Made by a program: the position numbers and the translations under genes. The notes below the pieces were generated by a model. The model searched no databases, had not been told where the DNA came from, and worked only from the letters and a program-made list of their open reading frames with translations. A stretch of 64,000 nt of DNA from Merluccius polli (taxonomy: Eukaryota; Chordata; Actinopteri; Gadiformes; Merlucciidae), in NCBI GenBank assembly GCA_030340625.1, contig JAOPHQ010006258.1:435001-499000 (forward strand), given 5' to 3'. Shown here in pieces: positions 48,971-61,549 of the stretch (positions within the stretch are counted from its first letter, which is position 1; each line of letters begins with the position of its first letter).

Positions 48971-49727
48971 TAGGGATGCCACGGTGAGGAAATGTTCACA
49001 AAATGTTTAATATACTTGTGCCAACACAACATTTTACAGAAAAAGCAGCTCAATATATGTGGAGCTTACTGTGATCTTTAACATTAGATGGTTAGGCCTA
49101 TTTCCTCTTACTTTGAACAAAATCTAAAGCTTAGAAAGTTGGTTCCTTATTATTTTTTTAAGAAAAACAACAATAAAATGGATGACGGCTTGGCGCATAT
49201 CCATTGGCGATTTTAGGGTTTTAAAACAGGGGGTGCAATGGGTGTATGTAAAATAAATGGCCAGTCCAAAGTCAACAGGCTTTTCAAAATGCACAACACA
49301 AATCAACAGAGAACAAAAACACAAATGGACCGGGCGAAGATCAAGTGCACGAAACCCCTTACCGAGAGAAATGGCTGAAAAAGGCAGCAATGGAGCTACT
49401 TCAACAAAATAAAGGAAATGAACGGGCCATACCAACACAAAAAGTGGTCGGGGGATCTAAACGAGTTGCCGCAATTGTTTGTGGCGTGAAAAAACAAGGA
49501 AGACGGTTATAGTCTACCTGGTGACACGGTGGTTTATTATGATGATCGATCGCAATTAACATTACGCGACCGGCACACCCCTAGCGCTGATACGCGGAAA
49601 ATAACTAAATGGGTTTTATTTCTATTTAAAAATAAAACCGACGGTGTAGGCGGTGGGCGAGTGATGTAATTGGTGTATGCCTGATCACCGCGTAACACTG
49701 TTAACACCGACTACCGCGGCAAGCCTA
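48971..49727. mobile_element. hAT-like element with TAGGGATGCCACGG termini
   Basis: The left end tagggatgccacggtgagga is matched in inverse at the right end (ccgcggcaagccta), with a few mismatches. Both flanks are AT-repeat sequence (atatatat / atatatac), compatible with an 8-bp AT-rich target duplication. No transposase code was recognised in the 757 bp. Confidence 0.7.
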
Positions 49728-50012
49728 ATATATACAGTATATATATATATATTATTCACACACAACTTTTTTGCATAGAATAATTGCATACAATAATGTT
49801 TTTTGAATTTCCATATCCAAAATAGAGTCCCATTTTAAAAATACAGCCGTTTTACATTTGCGATCTGCGCGCTCCGTTTAAACAATATGAATCTAGTTCT
49901 AAATAAATCGGATACCGATTTGGCACCTGCAAGGTGGTCATTTCTGGCCCTGATGGTAAATCAGAATAATCTCATACCACCAACTGATTATTCGACCATG
50001 AAAAATGTGAGT

Positions 50013-50030
50013 TGTGCACATCCCTAATTT
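50013..50030. mobile_element. Solo transposon end (gtgcacatccctaa) beside exon 4
   Basis: The sequence tgtgcacatcccta looks like the inverse of a TAGGGATGTGCAC hAT terminus. The partner end was not located between 49728 and 50013, so the element is truncated or undefined. It lies about 27 bases upstream of the exon 4 boundary. Confidence 0.45.
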
Positions 50031-50056
50031 ATATATATTTCTTGTCCTGTCCACAG

Positions 50057-50130
50057 GGCCAGTATTGTCCAGAGGAGGGTCATCTACTTCCAGGAGGAGG
50101 GTTCCCTAACTGTGCGACTCTGTGAGAAAG
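50057..50130 (+). CDS. spon1: spondin-1, exon 4
   Basis: A 74-nt exon encoding SIVQRRVIYFQEEGSLTVRL and then CEK. This bridges the Reeler domain and the Spondin_N domain. The acceptor is CCACAG and the donor GTGACG. The first base completes the Lys codon begun in exon 3 and the last base starts the codon finished in exon 5. The Cys near the end is conserved in the family. Confidence 0.92.
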
Positions 50131-50346
50131 GTGACGCGTCATTTGTCCTCTTGTGTTTGTGTTTGACTCGTCAGCTGCCATCTTGTATTCCAACACAGTG
50201 AACCTTTTTTTTCTTTTTTTTACTTTTGCAAGTTTGTCAATATTCACAAACTGAAGCGTGTCTATTTTGTGTAGGCGTGTCTACTGGTGATTACTTTGCT
50301 TCAACATTGATTGAAAAATGTGTGTGTGTGTGTGTGTCTCCAACAG
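50131..50346 (+). other. spon1 intron 4 with TG repeat at the acceptor
   Basis: This short 216-bp intron ends with a (TG)9 run at 50319-50336 followed by tctccaacag. The pyrimidine tract is short and weak, so the TG run sits where splicing factors normally bind. Confidence 0.85.
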
Positions 50347-50469
50347 AGCACGTTCCCGGTGAGGCCACGCTGCCGCCAGCCCTGGAGTGCTGCGCGTGTG
50401 GAACAGCCAAGTACAGACTTACCTTCTATGGAAACTGGTCTGAGAAGATCCACCCCAAAGACTATCCCA
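50347..50469 (+). CDS. spon1: spondin-1, exon 5
   Basis: It encodes the start of Spondin_N: ECCACGTAKYRLTFYGNWSE and then KIHPKDYP, the signature opening strand of this beta-sandwich domain. The acceptor is AACAG and the donor GTGAGT. The exon is 123 nt and keeps the phase from exon 4 to exon 6. The double Cys and the CGTAKY motif are diagnostic for F-spondin. Confidence 0.95.
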
Positions 50470-51182
50470 GTGAGTCACACGTTGGATGGTCTCGCGTCAG
50501 AAACTCTCCTATTGAGGCTGTTCAAAAGCGTAACATTGTTCGGATTATTATAACATCACAATCGTCGCCGCTATATTGTTTGAAATGCAAACAATGTCTA
50601 TAATATCATGCCATTATTCAGAACAAAACAATGTTGAGATCTGTACAACCTCACCTCTGAGTTATTACATTGTGATATTCTGTAGAACAAAAAACTATAT
50701 AGAGATCACAATATTATTTGAAAAACAAGCTACTGGCATGTGACATTATTATGTGAGAACATTATTCAGCGCAGAATCAATATTGAGATCACTGTTATGT
50801 CATATTATGTGAGACACAATGTTCAGATAATCATAGCATCATACAACAATATAAGTAGAAAACATATTTAGATTATTATAGCACATTATTATTTGGAACT
50901 CAAACAATGTTCATGTTGTTATAGCAATACATTCAGCACTGATTTGCCACGTCTCGCATGAGAAACGCTGTCGTAGTTTCAAACACAACAATGTCTCCCC
51001 ATAATGACAAATCATTTCACGATTACCGGTAATTACTAAACAATGACCAAAAAACTATGACTACCAACATAATAAGTAATATTCCGATGCTCCTATGCTT
51101 TCAAAATGGAGGCGGTCATTGCGATGTGACCTCATGATGTACAAACCCTAAAAAAAAATGACTCCCTTCACCTGTGTGCCAG
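50470..51182 (+). other. spon1 intron 5
   Basis: A 713-bp AT-rich intron without recognisable repeats beyond A- and T-runs. Confidence 0.8.
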
Positions 51183-51331
51183 GACGGGCCAACCACTGGT
51201 CTGCCCTGATCGGAGCGTCCCACACCCAGGGCTACGCGCTCTGGGAGTACGGGGGCTACGCCAGCGAAGGTGTTCGGCAGGTGGCCGAGCTGGGCTCTCC
51301 CATCAAAATGGAGGAGGAAATCCGACAGAAG
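51183..51331 (+). CDS. spon1: spondin-1, exon 6
   Basis: It continues Spondin_N with RRANHWSALIGASHTQGYAL, the WEYGGYASEGVRQVAELGSP motif and MEEEIRQK. The acceptor is TGCCAG and the donor GTAAGC. The six exons sum to 810 nt, or 270 codons, ending in phase 0. F-spondin is usually about 800 residues, so two thirds of the protein, including the rest of Spondin_N and the thrombospondin repeats, must lie beyond 64000. Confidence 0.94.
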
Positions 51332-52226
51332 GTAAGCCTACCGCCGGGACTCGACCTCAACTGTAACCTTGCTTTTCTTTTTGCGTTTTATGAAACTAAA
51401 AGCACAATGATAATGCATTGAGTCCATTTGGACTACGAGATGCATTGGGGAAAACATTGAGGTAATTTTTAGATGCTTTTTTTTATTATTATTAGTTTGA
51501 GCCAGAACAGAAAAAATGTGTACGGGTATATACTGTATATATCAGCTGGATTCGCTCATAAACATCTGGCTCAAATTCCTTTCTAAATTCCATAAGGTTG
51601 CTTACTTTTACACACACACGCACAGCAATTTCCTCCAGCTTCATGTTAATCAGGTGGAATTAGCAGTGGTGTGAAATTCCAATTTCCATAAACCCTATGG
51701 AGCGGGAAAATTAACATCCACGCCGTATCCTCCATGTCCTATACTGTACCCCCGTGTTCCCTCATTATCCCTCCCATTAAAGCATAGGCTCTCCCCGCTT
51801 AACGCATAGTTAGTAGGCAGGTGTGCCCGCGTCTGGGAAGCCGTCTCTCAGCTTGAGGTTAGCTTGTGGTTTTAAAAACATCAGCACTCTTACGAACTCA
51901 CCCAGAGCCGTCTGTGGCTTGAGGGAAGTTCAATGTTTTTTGGAAGTTTTCCACTGGATTCCTACCTAGGGGGGGGGGGAAGAGTGGGCTCTTGGCGAAA
52001 AAATCGTATTGCGTGCGAGAGAGAAAGAGAGAGGGAGGGAGGGAGGGGAGGTAGAGAGGGAGAGCAGGAGAGAGGGATAAATAACTTGCAAGAGAGAGAG
52101 AGAAAGAGAGGACAGGCATGGGTGAGAGAGCATTTGTATGCATGATGAGATAAAAGCTTATCAACAACTGGTCGATGTTTTGTGTGTGTGTGTGTGCGTG
52201 CGCGCGATCGTGTGCAATGCACGCTG

Positions 52227-52232
52227 CATGAC

Positions 52233-52273
<41 letters not shown>
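52227..52273. repeat. 47-bp G homopolymer
   Basis: A pure G run. Such runs are hard to sequence, so its length may be an assembly estimate. It has G-quadruplex potential on this strand. Confidence 0.9.
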
Positions 52274-52274
<1 letters not shown>

Positions 52275-52992
52275 CGGCTAAATGTGATCCATCCCTTCTC
52301 TCTCCCATTCAGTGTTCCACACTGTACAGCAGCCGTCCGCTGGTGAACACTCTGTCTGTTCACCAGTCAGTCTGCTGTGTGCTGCTTGTCAGCTTGTGTT
52401 TGGCCGGTGGTACGGCGATATTTAAAGCTGACGGACAGCCCCTAACTGCTTCCCTGGCTGGCCCTGTCCCTCTCTGGCAGCCAGCGCGGGCCTTGCCACA
52501 GAGCTAGCCTTACAGGCTGCTCCATAGGGGACAGAGGTAGTCCTCACACGGAGAGAGGGGCTATTGAGTGGAACAGTGAGCGACGCGGTTTGGGGTTTTT
52601 ATCATGAGATGGACGGAAAAGGCTGTTTGTCTTTTAAAAAGGATGGATCTTGAATGACTGCTGGGTTTTCAGAAGACGTCAGGTGCCTTTTGCCAATCGC
52701 TACCATTATAGTGCCATATAAATCACTGTTATTATCGCTCTTTCCCTGTCTATTTCTTTTGGTCTCTGTCTGTTGTGTGAATTTTGTCTGCAAACTTTTG
52801 TTACAAACACGTGTGTTACACACACACAAAAACACCCACACGCAGATTAGCTCCTCACGTTGTGAGTTGCAGGCTGGGGTGAGAGAGAGAGAGAGCGAGA
52901 GAGAGAGAGAGAGAGAGAGAGACTGTAGGAGGAGCTGGGAAGCAAGCGCGGGTCAGTAATCCCTGTATTAGCTGAGAATCCCAACCATCCAT

Positions 52993-53026
<34 letters not shown>

Positions 53027-53982
53027 GGGAGAGAGAGAGGGAGAGAGAGAGGGAGAGCTGTGGTGATGGGAGGACACAGCCTCCAGACATTGAGTCAACC
53101 CTCTGTGGGCACCACAGCCTCAACAACACCCCTCTGGTGTTCTCTCTTTCGCTCCGCTCTCCTGACCAAGACAAATGACCCTGACCACCACCAAGACCAG
53201 ACAGGATCCGCAGGCGAGACGGCACCCAGAGCTCCCCCGCTTTCACACGGACGCCAACCGTGGCCCTGCTAGGTCTCTTTCTAAGCCCTGTGGCTTAGAG
53301 CATTTTCACATTAGGTACGATTGCTTCCTACCGGGCCTGAGTACCGTTGCCCCCTCCCCTGCTGGTCAGAGTTCACATTGGTAATGTTGTTCCGTACCTG
53401 AGTACACTTGTGTATCTACACACTCTGATACAGTGTTTTGGTATAGTAGCTTTCACACCTGATGCAAACCTGATGCATCACACCTGATGCAAACCGGACT
53501 CGGGTATGGTACACAGTGTTCACACTAATAAAACAAACTGGACTTTGAGGTCAAGTGAACTCGGATGATGTTCAAAACTATGCTGGACCAATTTTACAGG
53601 CTGTTCTGGAATCACAGAATAGACCTGAGGTGTGCTAGTTTCAGAAAAGAATACATGTGAACCGTCACACTGGACAAGACCCATCAAGCATGGGAAAAAC
53701 CATGAGTGATTCAGCTTATTATTTGAAAATGACGAATGAAGATGAAGAGGAAGGAAGTCTTTTGATTTAATTTCTCCAGCACACAGAGGGTGTGTGCTGC
53801 TTTGGCACATCAGAGGTGAACCAGTGCTTCAGCATAAGCTGGTCTGTGTGCGTTGGCCTGTAACAGTACTGGACATGTCGAAACGTGCCGGAAAAACTGT
53901 CTTTTTGTCAGTTGAGTGGTTCACCTAGATTCCTAGGAATATGGTTGTGCTAAGTAGAACCAAGGTCTCAGTGGGAACTCTA

Positions 53983-53983
53983 G

Positions 53984-54014
<31 letters not shown>

Positions 54015-54016
54015 TC

Positions 54017-54075
<59 letters not shown>
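53983..54075. repeat. CT microsatellite followed by C-run
   Basis: CT units with a few TTCT and CGCT interruptions pass into a C-run at about 54077-54092. Confidence 0.93.
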
Positions 54076-54078
<3 letters not shown>

Positions 54079-54891
54079 CCCCCCCCCCCCCCTCCTCACA
54101 CATTCGTTCCTCGCAACCTTGGTGGCACGTTTCAGTCTCCTCTCTATTTTGGCATGCTGCCTTTGTGCCAGCCTATCATCGAGACAGAGCTGTGGCGTCT
54201 GTAGGATGCAGAGGGGTGCAGTGAGGACCCCTTTGTGTTTCCTCCGCCTCTCCAGTTGAATCCGGAACGCCAGTCGTGCAGCGCTTCCTGGTATTCATAG
54301 TCGCCTCTTCAGTGGATGTACGCTTTGATGGCTCCCCTGCCTCACTTGTTAAGTCGCTTAAAAAAAGAAAAGTGTCTTAACAGCTGAAAGATTGAATGTT
54401 AATGCTTTAAATATGAGCCAATTATGTATGGCGCGCCAGATGGACTAATTACAAACGTTGCATAATGTACATTCAAAGAAAGGGGTAGCTATATATAAAA
54501 AGTGACTAGTTCAGTTTGATCAATAGTGCATAACACTACCATATTGCACTGATTGCTATACCCATGATTGCTCTAATAGGAATAAAAAACATGATTTCTA
54601 CTCTACACTTTAAAATTGAATTAGTGAAAGTGTTCAAAGATAAAGGTTACCATCAAGACAGAGTGTCTCCTGTTTCGGGGGGATGGGGGGGGGTGATATA
54701 AATAAACTAGACCACCTTTTTCTCCCCCCTGCTCTTCTTAATGTCAATGCTTACTTCCAAACAAGCAAGATAAAGAAAAAAATGACTAATTTTCGATTGC
54801 TTGAAAATGTCAAATGAATCCCGGAGTATATTACACAACTACCCTAGAGCTGTGCTAGAACGTTCCCCCTCAGCACAGCACATGGCAGCAG

Positions 54892-54940
<49 letters not shown>

Positions 54941-55649
54941 ACTAGCCATAGCCCGGCTAATTAAGACTTTGTTCTGAAATGTCAGGTGCTCTCAAGCCCA
55001 CTGCGATCAACACAAGAGCCCAGAGCAAAATGTCTGATGGCCTGCTGACCACCAAGGGAAAGGCTTTTAAAAGCAGGCATATGTCGCTGTCACTGCTGTG
55101 TCCGGATGCAAGAAGCAAGGTGATCTTGCTCGAGGGTGTAGATCTCATGAACAACAAATGCATTTCAATTCGTCTTTCTCCCACTTTGAAGCTCATTCAA
55201 AGAAGCCAGCGCTATAAGGAAGAACTGATACACAGCAAAAATCCTTTGTTAAGATGTGATTTTTTTAAAATTCTTTTCTAGGCATGTTTTCAACCTCAAA
55301 TGAGCCTCCACAGAAGAGTGATGAAATCATCTATTCTATTCTCCCATTCCTTTCTCCTCCTCTGCTTTCCGTTGCTTCATTTCTGTCTGTCCCTTGCATA
55401 GTTTCACTGTCCCAGCTTCTGTTTTGTAGTCTTTTATTCTTGTCCTTCCTTCAGGCAAATAAATGTTGCTCTTGCCTTCACTGCTGGCTCTCTCCCTCTT
55501 ATTGCTTCAGTCTGTGTTTTTGTCCGGCTTGTGTTTACTCTCCGTCTGTTTCGGTCTAAAGACTCTGACTGATTTCAACAGAACGGGCTTGTAGGCAGAA
55601 AGGCAGTTTGGAAGTTGAGGTGTGTGTGTGTGTGTGTGTGTGTGTATGG

Positions 55650-55960
55650 GGGGTGAGAAGGGTCACGGTATACTAGCAACACGTACGTACGTTCGTGTGG
55701 TTTTTTACTTAAAGTCCCACATGAACGTACGTAGGTACTTCTGCGTGTGATGAGTTGAACTCAGCCATGCAGACCGCACGTTCGTGCACACGTGTGACTC
55801 CTATACACGTGCGTGTGTATATACGTCTGCGTGCGCATTCCTTATGGGGGGGGGGTGAGAAGGGTCACGGTGTACTAGCAACACGTACGTACATTCGTGT
55901 GACTATTTAGTACAAATCAGCCATGCAGACCGCACGTTCGTACGGTTTTATCTGTTTTCA
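55650..55960. repeat. Two-copy tandem repeat
   Basis: The motif gggtgagaagggtcacggt, then ctagcaacacgtacgtac, begins near 55650 and again near 55854. The phrase cagccatgcagaccgcacgt recurs near 55762 and 55918. The unit is therefore about 200 bp in its first copy and shortened in the second. It is rich in ACGT palindromes. Confidence 0.8.
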
Positions 55961-55993
55961 TCATTTTGTTTTATCTGTTTTCGTCATTTATGT

Positions 55994-56029
55994 AGGTCAA
56001 TCTAGTCCTTAAATGGACTAGATTGACCT
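55994..56029. repeat. Perfect 15-bp inverted repeat
   Basis: The arms aggtcaatctagtcc and ggactagattgacct are separated by 6 bases. Confidence 0.85.
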
Positions 56030-56250
56030 TTCCAGGTAATCAATCAATGAAACTAGGATAATAATAGGCCTTTTCATAATTATAGGCTAATAATATTAGT
56101 CCATTATTGATCGTTTTTTGTTTTAGCTGTATTGTCATTCATGTTCCTATAACACAGAGGAGCCTGAATGAATTTAAAAACGTTTAAAAACGTTAAATTA
56201 AATTAAAACGTTTTAAAACGAAAATAAAACAACATGAATGTGTGTATGTA

Positions 56251-56282
<32 letters not shown>

Positions 56283-56389
56283 GGGGGGGGGGGGGGGTTG
56301 TGGTTCAGGTGTTATTATCCTTCACTTTCATCACACACACTCTGTACTTCACAGGAAATGGCAGCAGGCCCAATGTAGATGGGCAAGGG

Positions 56390-56393
<4 letters not shown>

Positions 56394-56463
<70 letters not shown>
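56394..56463. repeat. CA microsatellite
   Basis: About 34 uninterrupted CA units. Confidence 0.95.
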
Positions 56464-56467
<4 letters not shown>

Positions 56468-59400
56468 CTGCCCCAGCTGGATTATGACCTCCACTGTAGT
56501 CTGGGATCTGGTCAGTTAGGGAAAGTAAAAGCTGGGCTGTGAAGCCAGAGCTTTCGGACAGCAGTCTATATCTATCTGCCTGTCTGTCTATCTGGCTGTC
56601 TGCCTGCTTATTGTGTGCATCGTCCCTTTTTTCATTTAAGGTGTAATAGTATCGACATTCTCTGAAATGTAAGTGCTTTTTTATGGTTTTGATGACTATC
56701 TTTGTGCCAGCCTTTACAGAATGGGTTTAGTCTGTACAATACAGAGTTCAATGGGAGTTCCATTAGGTACTCTCTATCCCCGTCTGTCTGTCTGTCTGTC
56801 TATCGGTCGCTCACATTCACATCCTGGACTTCACACTTGCCTTCTACATTCACAGTCGTCCTCTGTGTCCTTACTCGTCAGCTGGTTTTGAGCTCTCTTG
56901 CTCTTCAGTTCCACCGTTTTATCACCATAATCTCCTCTGTGGGCTTTAAGACACTGCTCCTTCCACTTGTATCCATGGCATGTGCAATCTCTTTTTTCCC
57001 TAGTATGATTTGCTGTGTGTGAACTCGATAGCACAGCATATTTTTTAGACACACAGACTAATGTAATCTAGTGTCTACAGTGCACACAGTGCGTGTACTG
57101 TGCACATTTTTGACATTCTTCTCACATCTGTGTGTGTGTGTGTGTGTGTGTGTGTTTGTGTGCGTTCCTGGGGCAGTGAGTACTTTTTTTATTCCACCAA
57201 ACTATTTATGGATTTCACACTTAGTTCACCCAAAGTTAGGAGTATGGCAAGCAAATGTTCCTGTGTGTGTGTGTGTGTGTGTGCTTGCCCCATGTGGGAG
57301 CAGTACACTGGCGCTATCTTGAATTCCCGCTGTTAGAGCCTGAGAGGTAGTTAAGTCGGTGTGCAGCTGTGGACACGACACATGCACACACACACGCACA
57401 CATGCACACACACATATACACACACACAGGCGCGAACACACAAACTTGAGGTCCTCCTTGGGGGGGTTTTGTGAAGCGGGTTGGAGGCTGACAGATGGAC
57501 AGCACTTGGCGACTGACTCTAATTGGCTGAGAGGTTCGGTGGGGCCAAGCGCAGGGAGACAAGTGGATGCGGCGAGCCAAAGATTAAGATGATGGCGCCT
57601 AAGACATTTCCTTTTCTTGTCCAGGAGGTTATTTTTTCGTTGTTTCCTGTCTTATTAGAGTGTGATGGGGCTGCAGTTGGCTGGCAGCGTGAGCGGTCGT
57701 AACACTGAGAGTGCACGGCAGGCATCGCAGCCATTTGGACAGGAGAGTACCTTAATGCTAGCTCCTCATAGTGTTTAACCCCAACCCCACCACACCATGA
57801 GTAGCAGCATTCAGCTTCTTTTAATTATGTAGTGTATTGATCGAAAAGTCAGGGTTACAAGTCTTTCTAATGTATTTTGTGATTATGTTATTTAAGAAAA
57901 ATAAATGTAATATTATATTTTTTTGAATTTAGTTTTATTGTTATTTAGTAATTTAGTAATTTTGTTATTTATTTCTTAACATGGATATAATCTCCTGGGG
58001 AGATGTTGGGCTTGAGGGCAGCCATTATTTTTTCACAAAAGAACACACTGTTTGTTTATTGATTTTATTCAATTATTCATGGCATAGTAATTTGTTTTAA
58101 TGGTGTTTTCCAAGGCGGTAGTCTTGTTTTATATGAAATCAGTGTTCAGCCCTGGTTTATAGGGTTATTAGCTTGACAAATACAATGCCTTAAGCCAGGG
58201 CTCTTCAACCTTTTTGTTACTGCGGCCCTGTATGCAAATGTGAAAAATTGTCACGGACAATGGGGGGGGGGGGGGTCCAATCTTTATTTTCTTGGGGGGG
58301 GGGGGGGTGGTATTTTTATATGCCTGCCTCATTTAATCAAGTAAACACAGCAATTGTAGGACCATTATTATGAATAGAAAGTGTAACTAGAAAATGCATA
58401 CTGCTGTGGTGTAAATGAGGTTGAAAATGTTTAATAAAGCGACATAGTTTAAGGCGTATAGAAATGTTGAATAGCTGAATGTTGAATAGCTGAATGTTGA
58501 ATAGCTGAACTCTGAATGGAGTAAGCGTAACAGTATACACATACAAACCATTTTAATAATGTCAAACAGTTTAAACAAAGAAGAAGAAGAAGTATTGGTA
58601 TGATAAGTAGTAGAAGTAGTATTAGTATAATAACTAGTAGTATGAGTATGATACGTAGTAGAAGTGGTAGGCCTTTTGGTATGATAATAACTAAGGTAAG
58701 ACATCATTTGTGGTTGTAATGTCAAAATTGAGCAAGGATGAACCTGGGATGAAATGCCAAAATGTAGGCTAACCATCTTGCACTTAGACATAATAGTAGG
58801 AACAGGGGATCAAATCATTGACCCTGTGATCAGTAGCCCAACCAGCAACCACCTGAGCTAAAGCCCCAAGTGATGGTTAACTGCATATCGAAACATAGCA
58901 TGTATAAAGAACCTAGCCTCAAACCATAGCCTCGGTCTCAAAAATTATACTAAATAATACTATAAATTGGACATGGTCATGCTCAGTATAAGTGGACAAA
59001 CATGTGGATGTCCAAAACATGTCTGTCCCTTCAAGTAAGTGAGTCTATTCGCAAGTTTAAATATGGTGTAAAAGACGTGACTTTTGTGTTAATGTGTTAT
59101 TGACATTTTTAGGCCCCACGGTGTCCGAAATGTTTAGCTTTTGTTAAAAGTAGCTTGGGCTAGAGTGGGGGTGACATCGGCACGGCTCAATGGAAGTCAA
59201 TGAGACGAAGCAAAAATATATGAAGCGGGTATAAAACTTAAGATGTTGAATTTCAATAAGTATAAAAGATTTCGAAAATCTGTTTTCAAAAGTATACAGA
59301 TCAAAATGATTTGTTAAAGGTTAAAAATCGACTTGTGAGTTGTGAAGTCTGAAGTAGTTTTATTTTTTTTTAATTTGTAATGCTTTAAAATTGAGTATTT

Positions 59401-60059
59401 CAAAAAGTGTAAACTATTTTTTAAAATGTGAATGATAGTGTGCTATTCCAAGCTAAGATGAACATTTTTAAGTTCAAAGTCTCTATGTAAAAAATTGTGG
59501 GAGGAGATCGGTGCCGAGGTTTGTAGAGATTAATAAAGAAAGAATAATATAGTCTAAGAAGAACTTAAGCTGAGCACTGCCTTGCAGCACTCACCTAATT
59601 AACAGTTTTATTCATAGACAGTAACAGTAATTATTGTGCCAAGTCAAACTAACTCAAATGAATCTATCAAACTCTTTATGAACTCTGTATTAATAATGTC
59701 CCTACAATGGCCCATCAACGGGCAGCGAGTCCACTCAGCGCTGTCACGCATTTCAGTGCTACAGATGACGTCATCCAAAAACCATCGATACAATGTGTTG
59801 AGTGGCACCTGTGAAGAACAGACATGCATTAGTCCAAGTCCCCTTCATCAAAACAAATAAGTGAAACGACGAGATAAACAAAGTGACAATAAATATTACA
59901 ACTCACCAATTAGTGTGAACCCCTGGGCTTGTTTCCCTGTCACATGCTCACGCTTGTCATAACAATGAGTGATTGGACCCATTGTCAGTCCAAGCGGGTT
60001 TCGGCATCCGTCTCCTCACATAGCTGTTCAAACAGGCGTGTGTCGAGTGCGTGTGCTTT

Positions 60060-60560
60060 TATGTGATTCACATCGCAAGCATCTCTCTGTGAATAACACA
60101 GTGGGAAGACTCACATGCTGGGGCGACCTCCCTCACCCTGGTTGTGAAGCCAGACAGCTGGGGCAGCCGGTCATGGCTGCAGCCCTATCCTTAAAGACCA
60201 CACAGAATGATCACTCTAGATTGCCTGTCACGTAGTCATTCAACCCTTTGAATATTTCAACTGATGTGGTGTTGTTTGGCAATGACAGGAGGGCACATAA
60301 CATAGCCTCTTGTAATTCATAATTAAATATGTATCACACGTAGACAAGCAACATCACTCTGCTGTCCACGTCTGTTGTTTCATCGACTTGTATTGCATAC
60401 CACGGAGACGTATTGAGTCTCTCAAAAACAGCTGTCCCTCAACATCTTCAGCCATGTCACCAATCCTCCTCCTGACAGTGGCTTCCCGAAAGTGGGACTT
60501 TTGGATACCGACTTTTGGATACCGTAGTGACTGCAGGCTCTCCCGACAGCTCACAGATGT
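60060..60560 (-). pseudogene. hAT transposase relic (ZBED5-like)
   Basis: Read on the minus strand, the frames give FREATVRRRIGDMAEDVEGQ and, after a frameshift near 60415, an Ile-Gln-Val-Asp-Glu-Thr-Thr-Asp-Val stretch holding the first catalytic Asp of the RNase-H-like hAT core. Further on come matches to the family's HIFNYE-, SLPNNTTSVEIFK- and CVIHREMLA-type segments, separated by stops near 60325, 60205 and 60065. The conserved order supports a single decayed transposase. N- and C-terminal parts, including the BED finger and dimerisation region, were not seen. It is non-functional. Confidence 0.7.
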
Positions 60561-60599
60561 TTGAGGTCCTCTGGTAGCGCGTTGCTAACCATTTCAAGG

Positions 60600-60934
60600 C
60601 TGAAAACCAAAAGGCAACAGGGCCTCTGCTGTCAGAGCCCCGAGACTTTGGAACAGTCTGCCAGAGACGACCAGGCTTGCAGAGTTGGTTGTTTGAGACA
60701 CACTTTTTATTGGGTTTTTTTGTGTGTTTTGTGAAGAACTTTGTTAGCAGTTTACCCCTGCCACACGCCACCTCAGTGGCTTTTGCTGGGGCCCTCCGAC
60801 ACAGGACACAGGTAGATGTTGTATATGAATCCATGCATTGGATGGTACAAGCCGAGCAGGTGTAACGTGCTGTCATGACAGCGGCTCTGTCCTGAGTGTA
60901 TGTATTGTATTGAAGAGTGCCATACAGATAAAGC

Positions 60935-60985
<51 letters not shown>
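60600..60985 (+). mobile_element. LINE 3' end (L2/CR1-like) with TTA tail
   Basis: The plus strand encodes a short RT C-terminal motif (VRAPRLWNSLPETTRL, near 60635-60685), typical of non-LTR elements. A 3' UTR follows, then aaagctattattatta tailing into a TTA run (about 60932-60985). Part of the UTR is shared with 24012-24110 and 24669-24700. It inserted into the hAT-Charlie element just beyond the transposase relic. Confidence 0.75.
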
Positions 60986-61258
60986 GTCCATGGTGGCAGG
61001 TAAAATGTATTCCTCTGCTCTAGTAAATGGCTTCTTTGACTTTTTGCAATCAGATTAGCCACCAGATACAGTATGATGCGCGAAGCACAGTTATATTATC
61101 AGAGGAGGTGGCTTTCAAAATATGTTGCTGGCTAGCGTGTACCCACTTTTTTCGCTCAAAGTACTTTAGGTAGGTTTATCTTTTAGTGTGGGGTGTTTGG
61201 ACTATAGGTGCCGAAGACGTTTCGATGGCTTCATTGCCATCTGAAAGAGTCTGCCATC

Positions 61259-61289
61259 TGAGGGTAGAGTTTTAACAACTCTACCCTCA
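61259..61289. repeat. Perfect 13-bp inverted repeat
   Basis: The arms tgagggtagagtt and aactctaccctca have a 5-base loop. The preceding bases (ctgccatctg and ttgccatctgaaag) also repeat. Confidence 0.8.
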
Positions 61290-61549
61290 AAAAAGCTTAC
61301 CAACAAAGTCTGTTTCTTTGCCATTGTTATGCTGTTACGCATCTATACACCACAACAAAGAGTGCTAATTATGTTCCCTGATCTCTTATTCATATAAGGT
61401 CATGACCAAATATGGATGTTGGGAAGTGCATCACATTTAACAAACAGAAACTGCATAGTAACAGGCATTTGATAGGCTGTGAAATACCTTTTACATTTTG
61501 CGTTTTGGGTGATTTCTGGGTGCCAAATGCAACTTGTAAGGTCTAACGT

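Larger units (their letters stand above)
39804..50056 (+). other. spon1 intron 3
   Basis: A 10.3-kb intron. It holds a 1.3-kb hAT element with satellite (41892-43222), a composite repeat (43608-44310), CT/CA tracts (44837-44932), a TACCAC-like trinucleotide run near 48580-48604 and a hAT-like element (48971-49727). A transposon end lies next to the acceptor. The segment 43455-43560 (gtgtttccattaag ... gatggaaac) may be a further MITE. No alternative exon was recognised. Confidence 0.8.
51332..58187 (+). other. spon1 intron 6, left part
   Basis: No exon encoding the next Spondin_N segment was found. The segment holds GA/GGGA tracts (52019-52115, 52879-52921, 52992-53057), a long G-run (52227-52273) and a CT tract (53983-54075) followed by a C-run. 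Further on are GT tracts (54893-54938, 57130-57155), a CA tract (56394-56463) and a partial tandem duplication (55650-55960). The stretch 53300-53670 with repeated ttcacac motifs may be a MITE. Confidence 0.6.

Noticed and set aside
58801..58870. tRNA-derived SINE or tRNA-like sequence on the minus strand (taccactgagct-like)
   Set aside because: Only a B-box-like resemblance is seen, without an A box or a defined 3' tail. It lies inside the hAT element.
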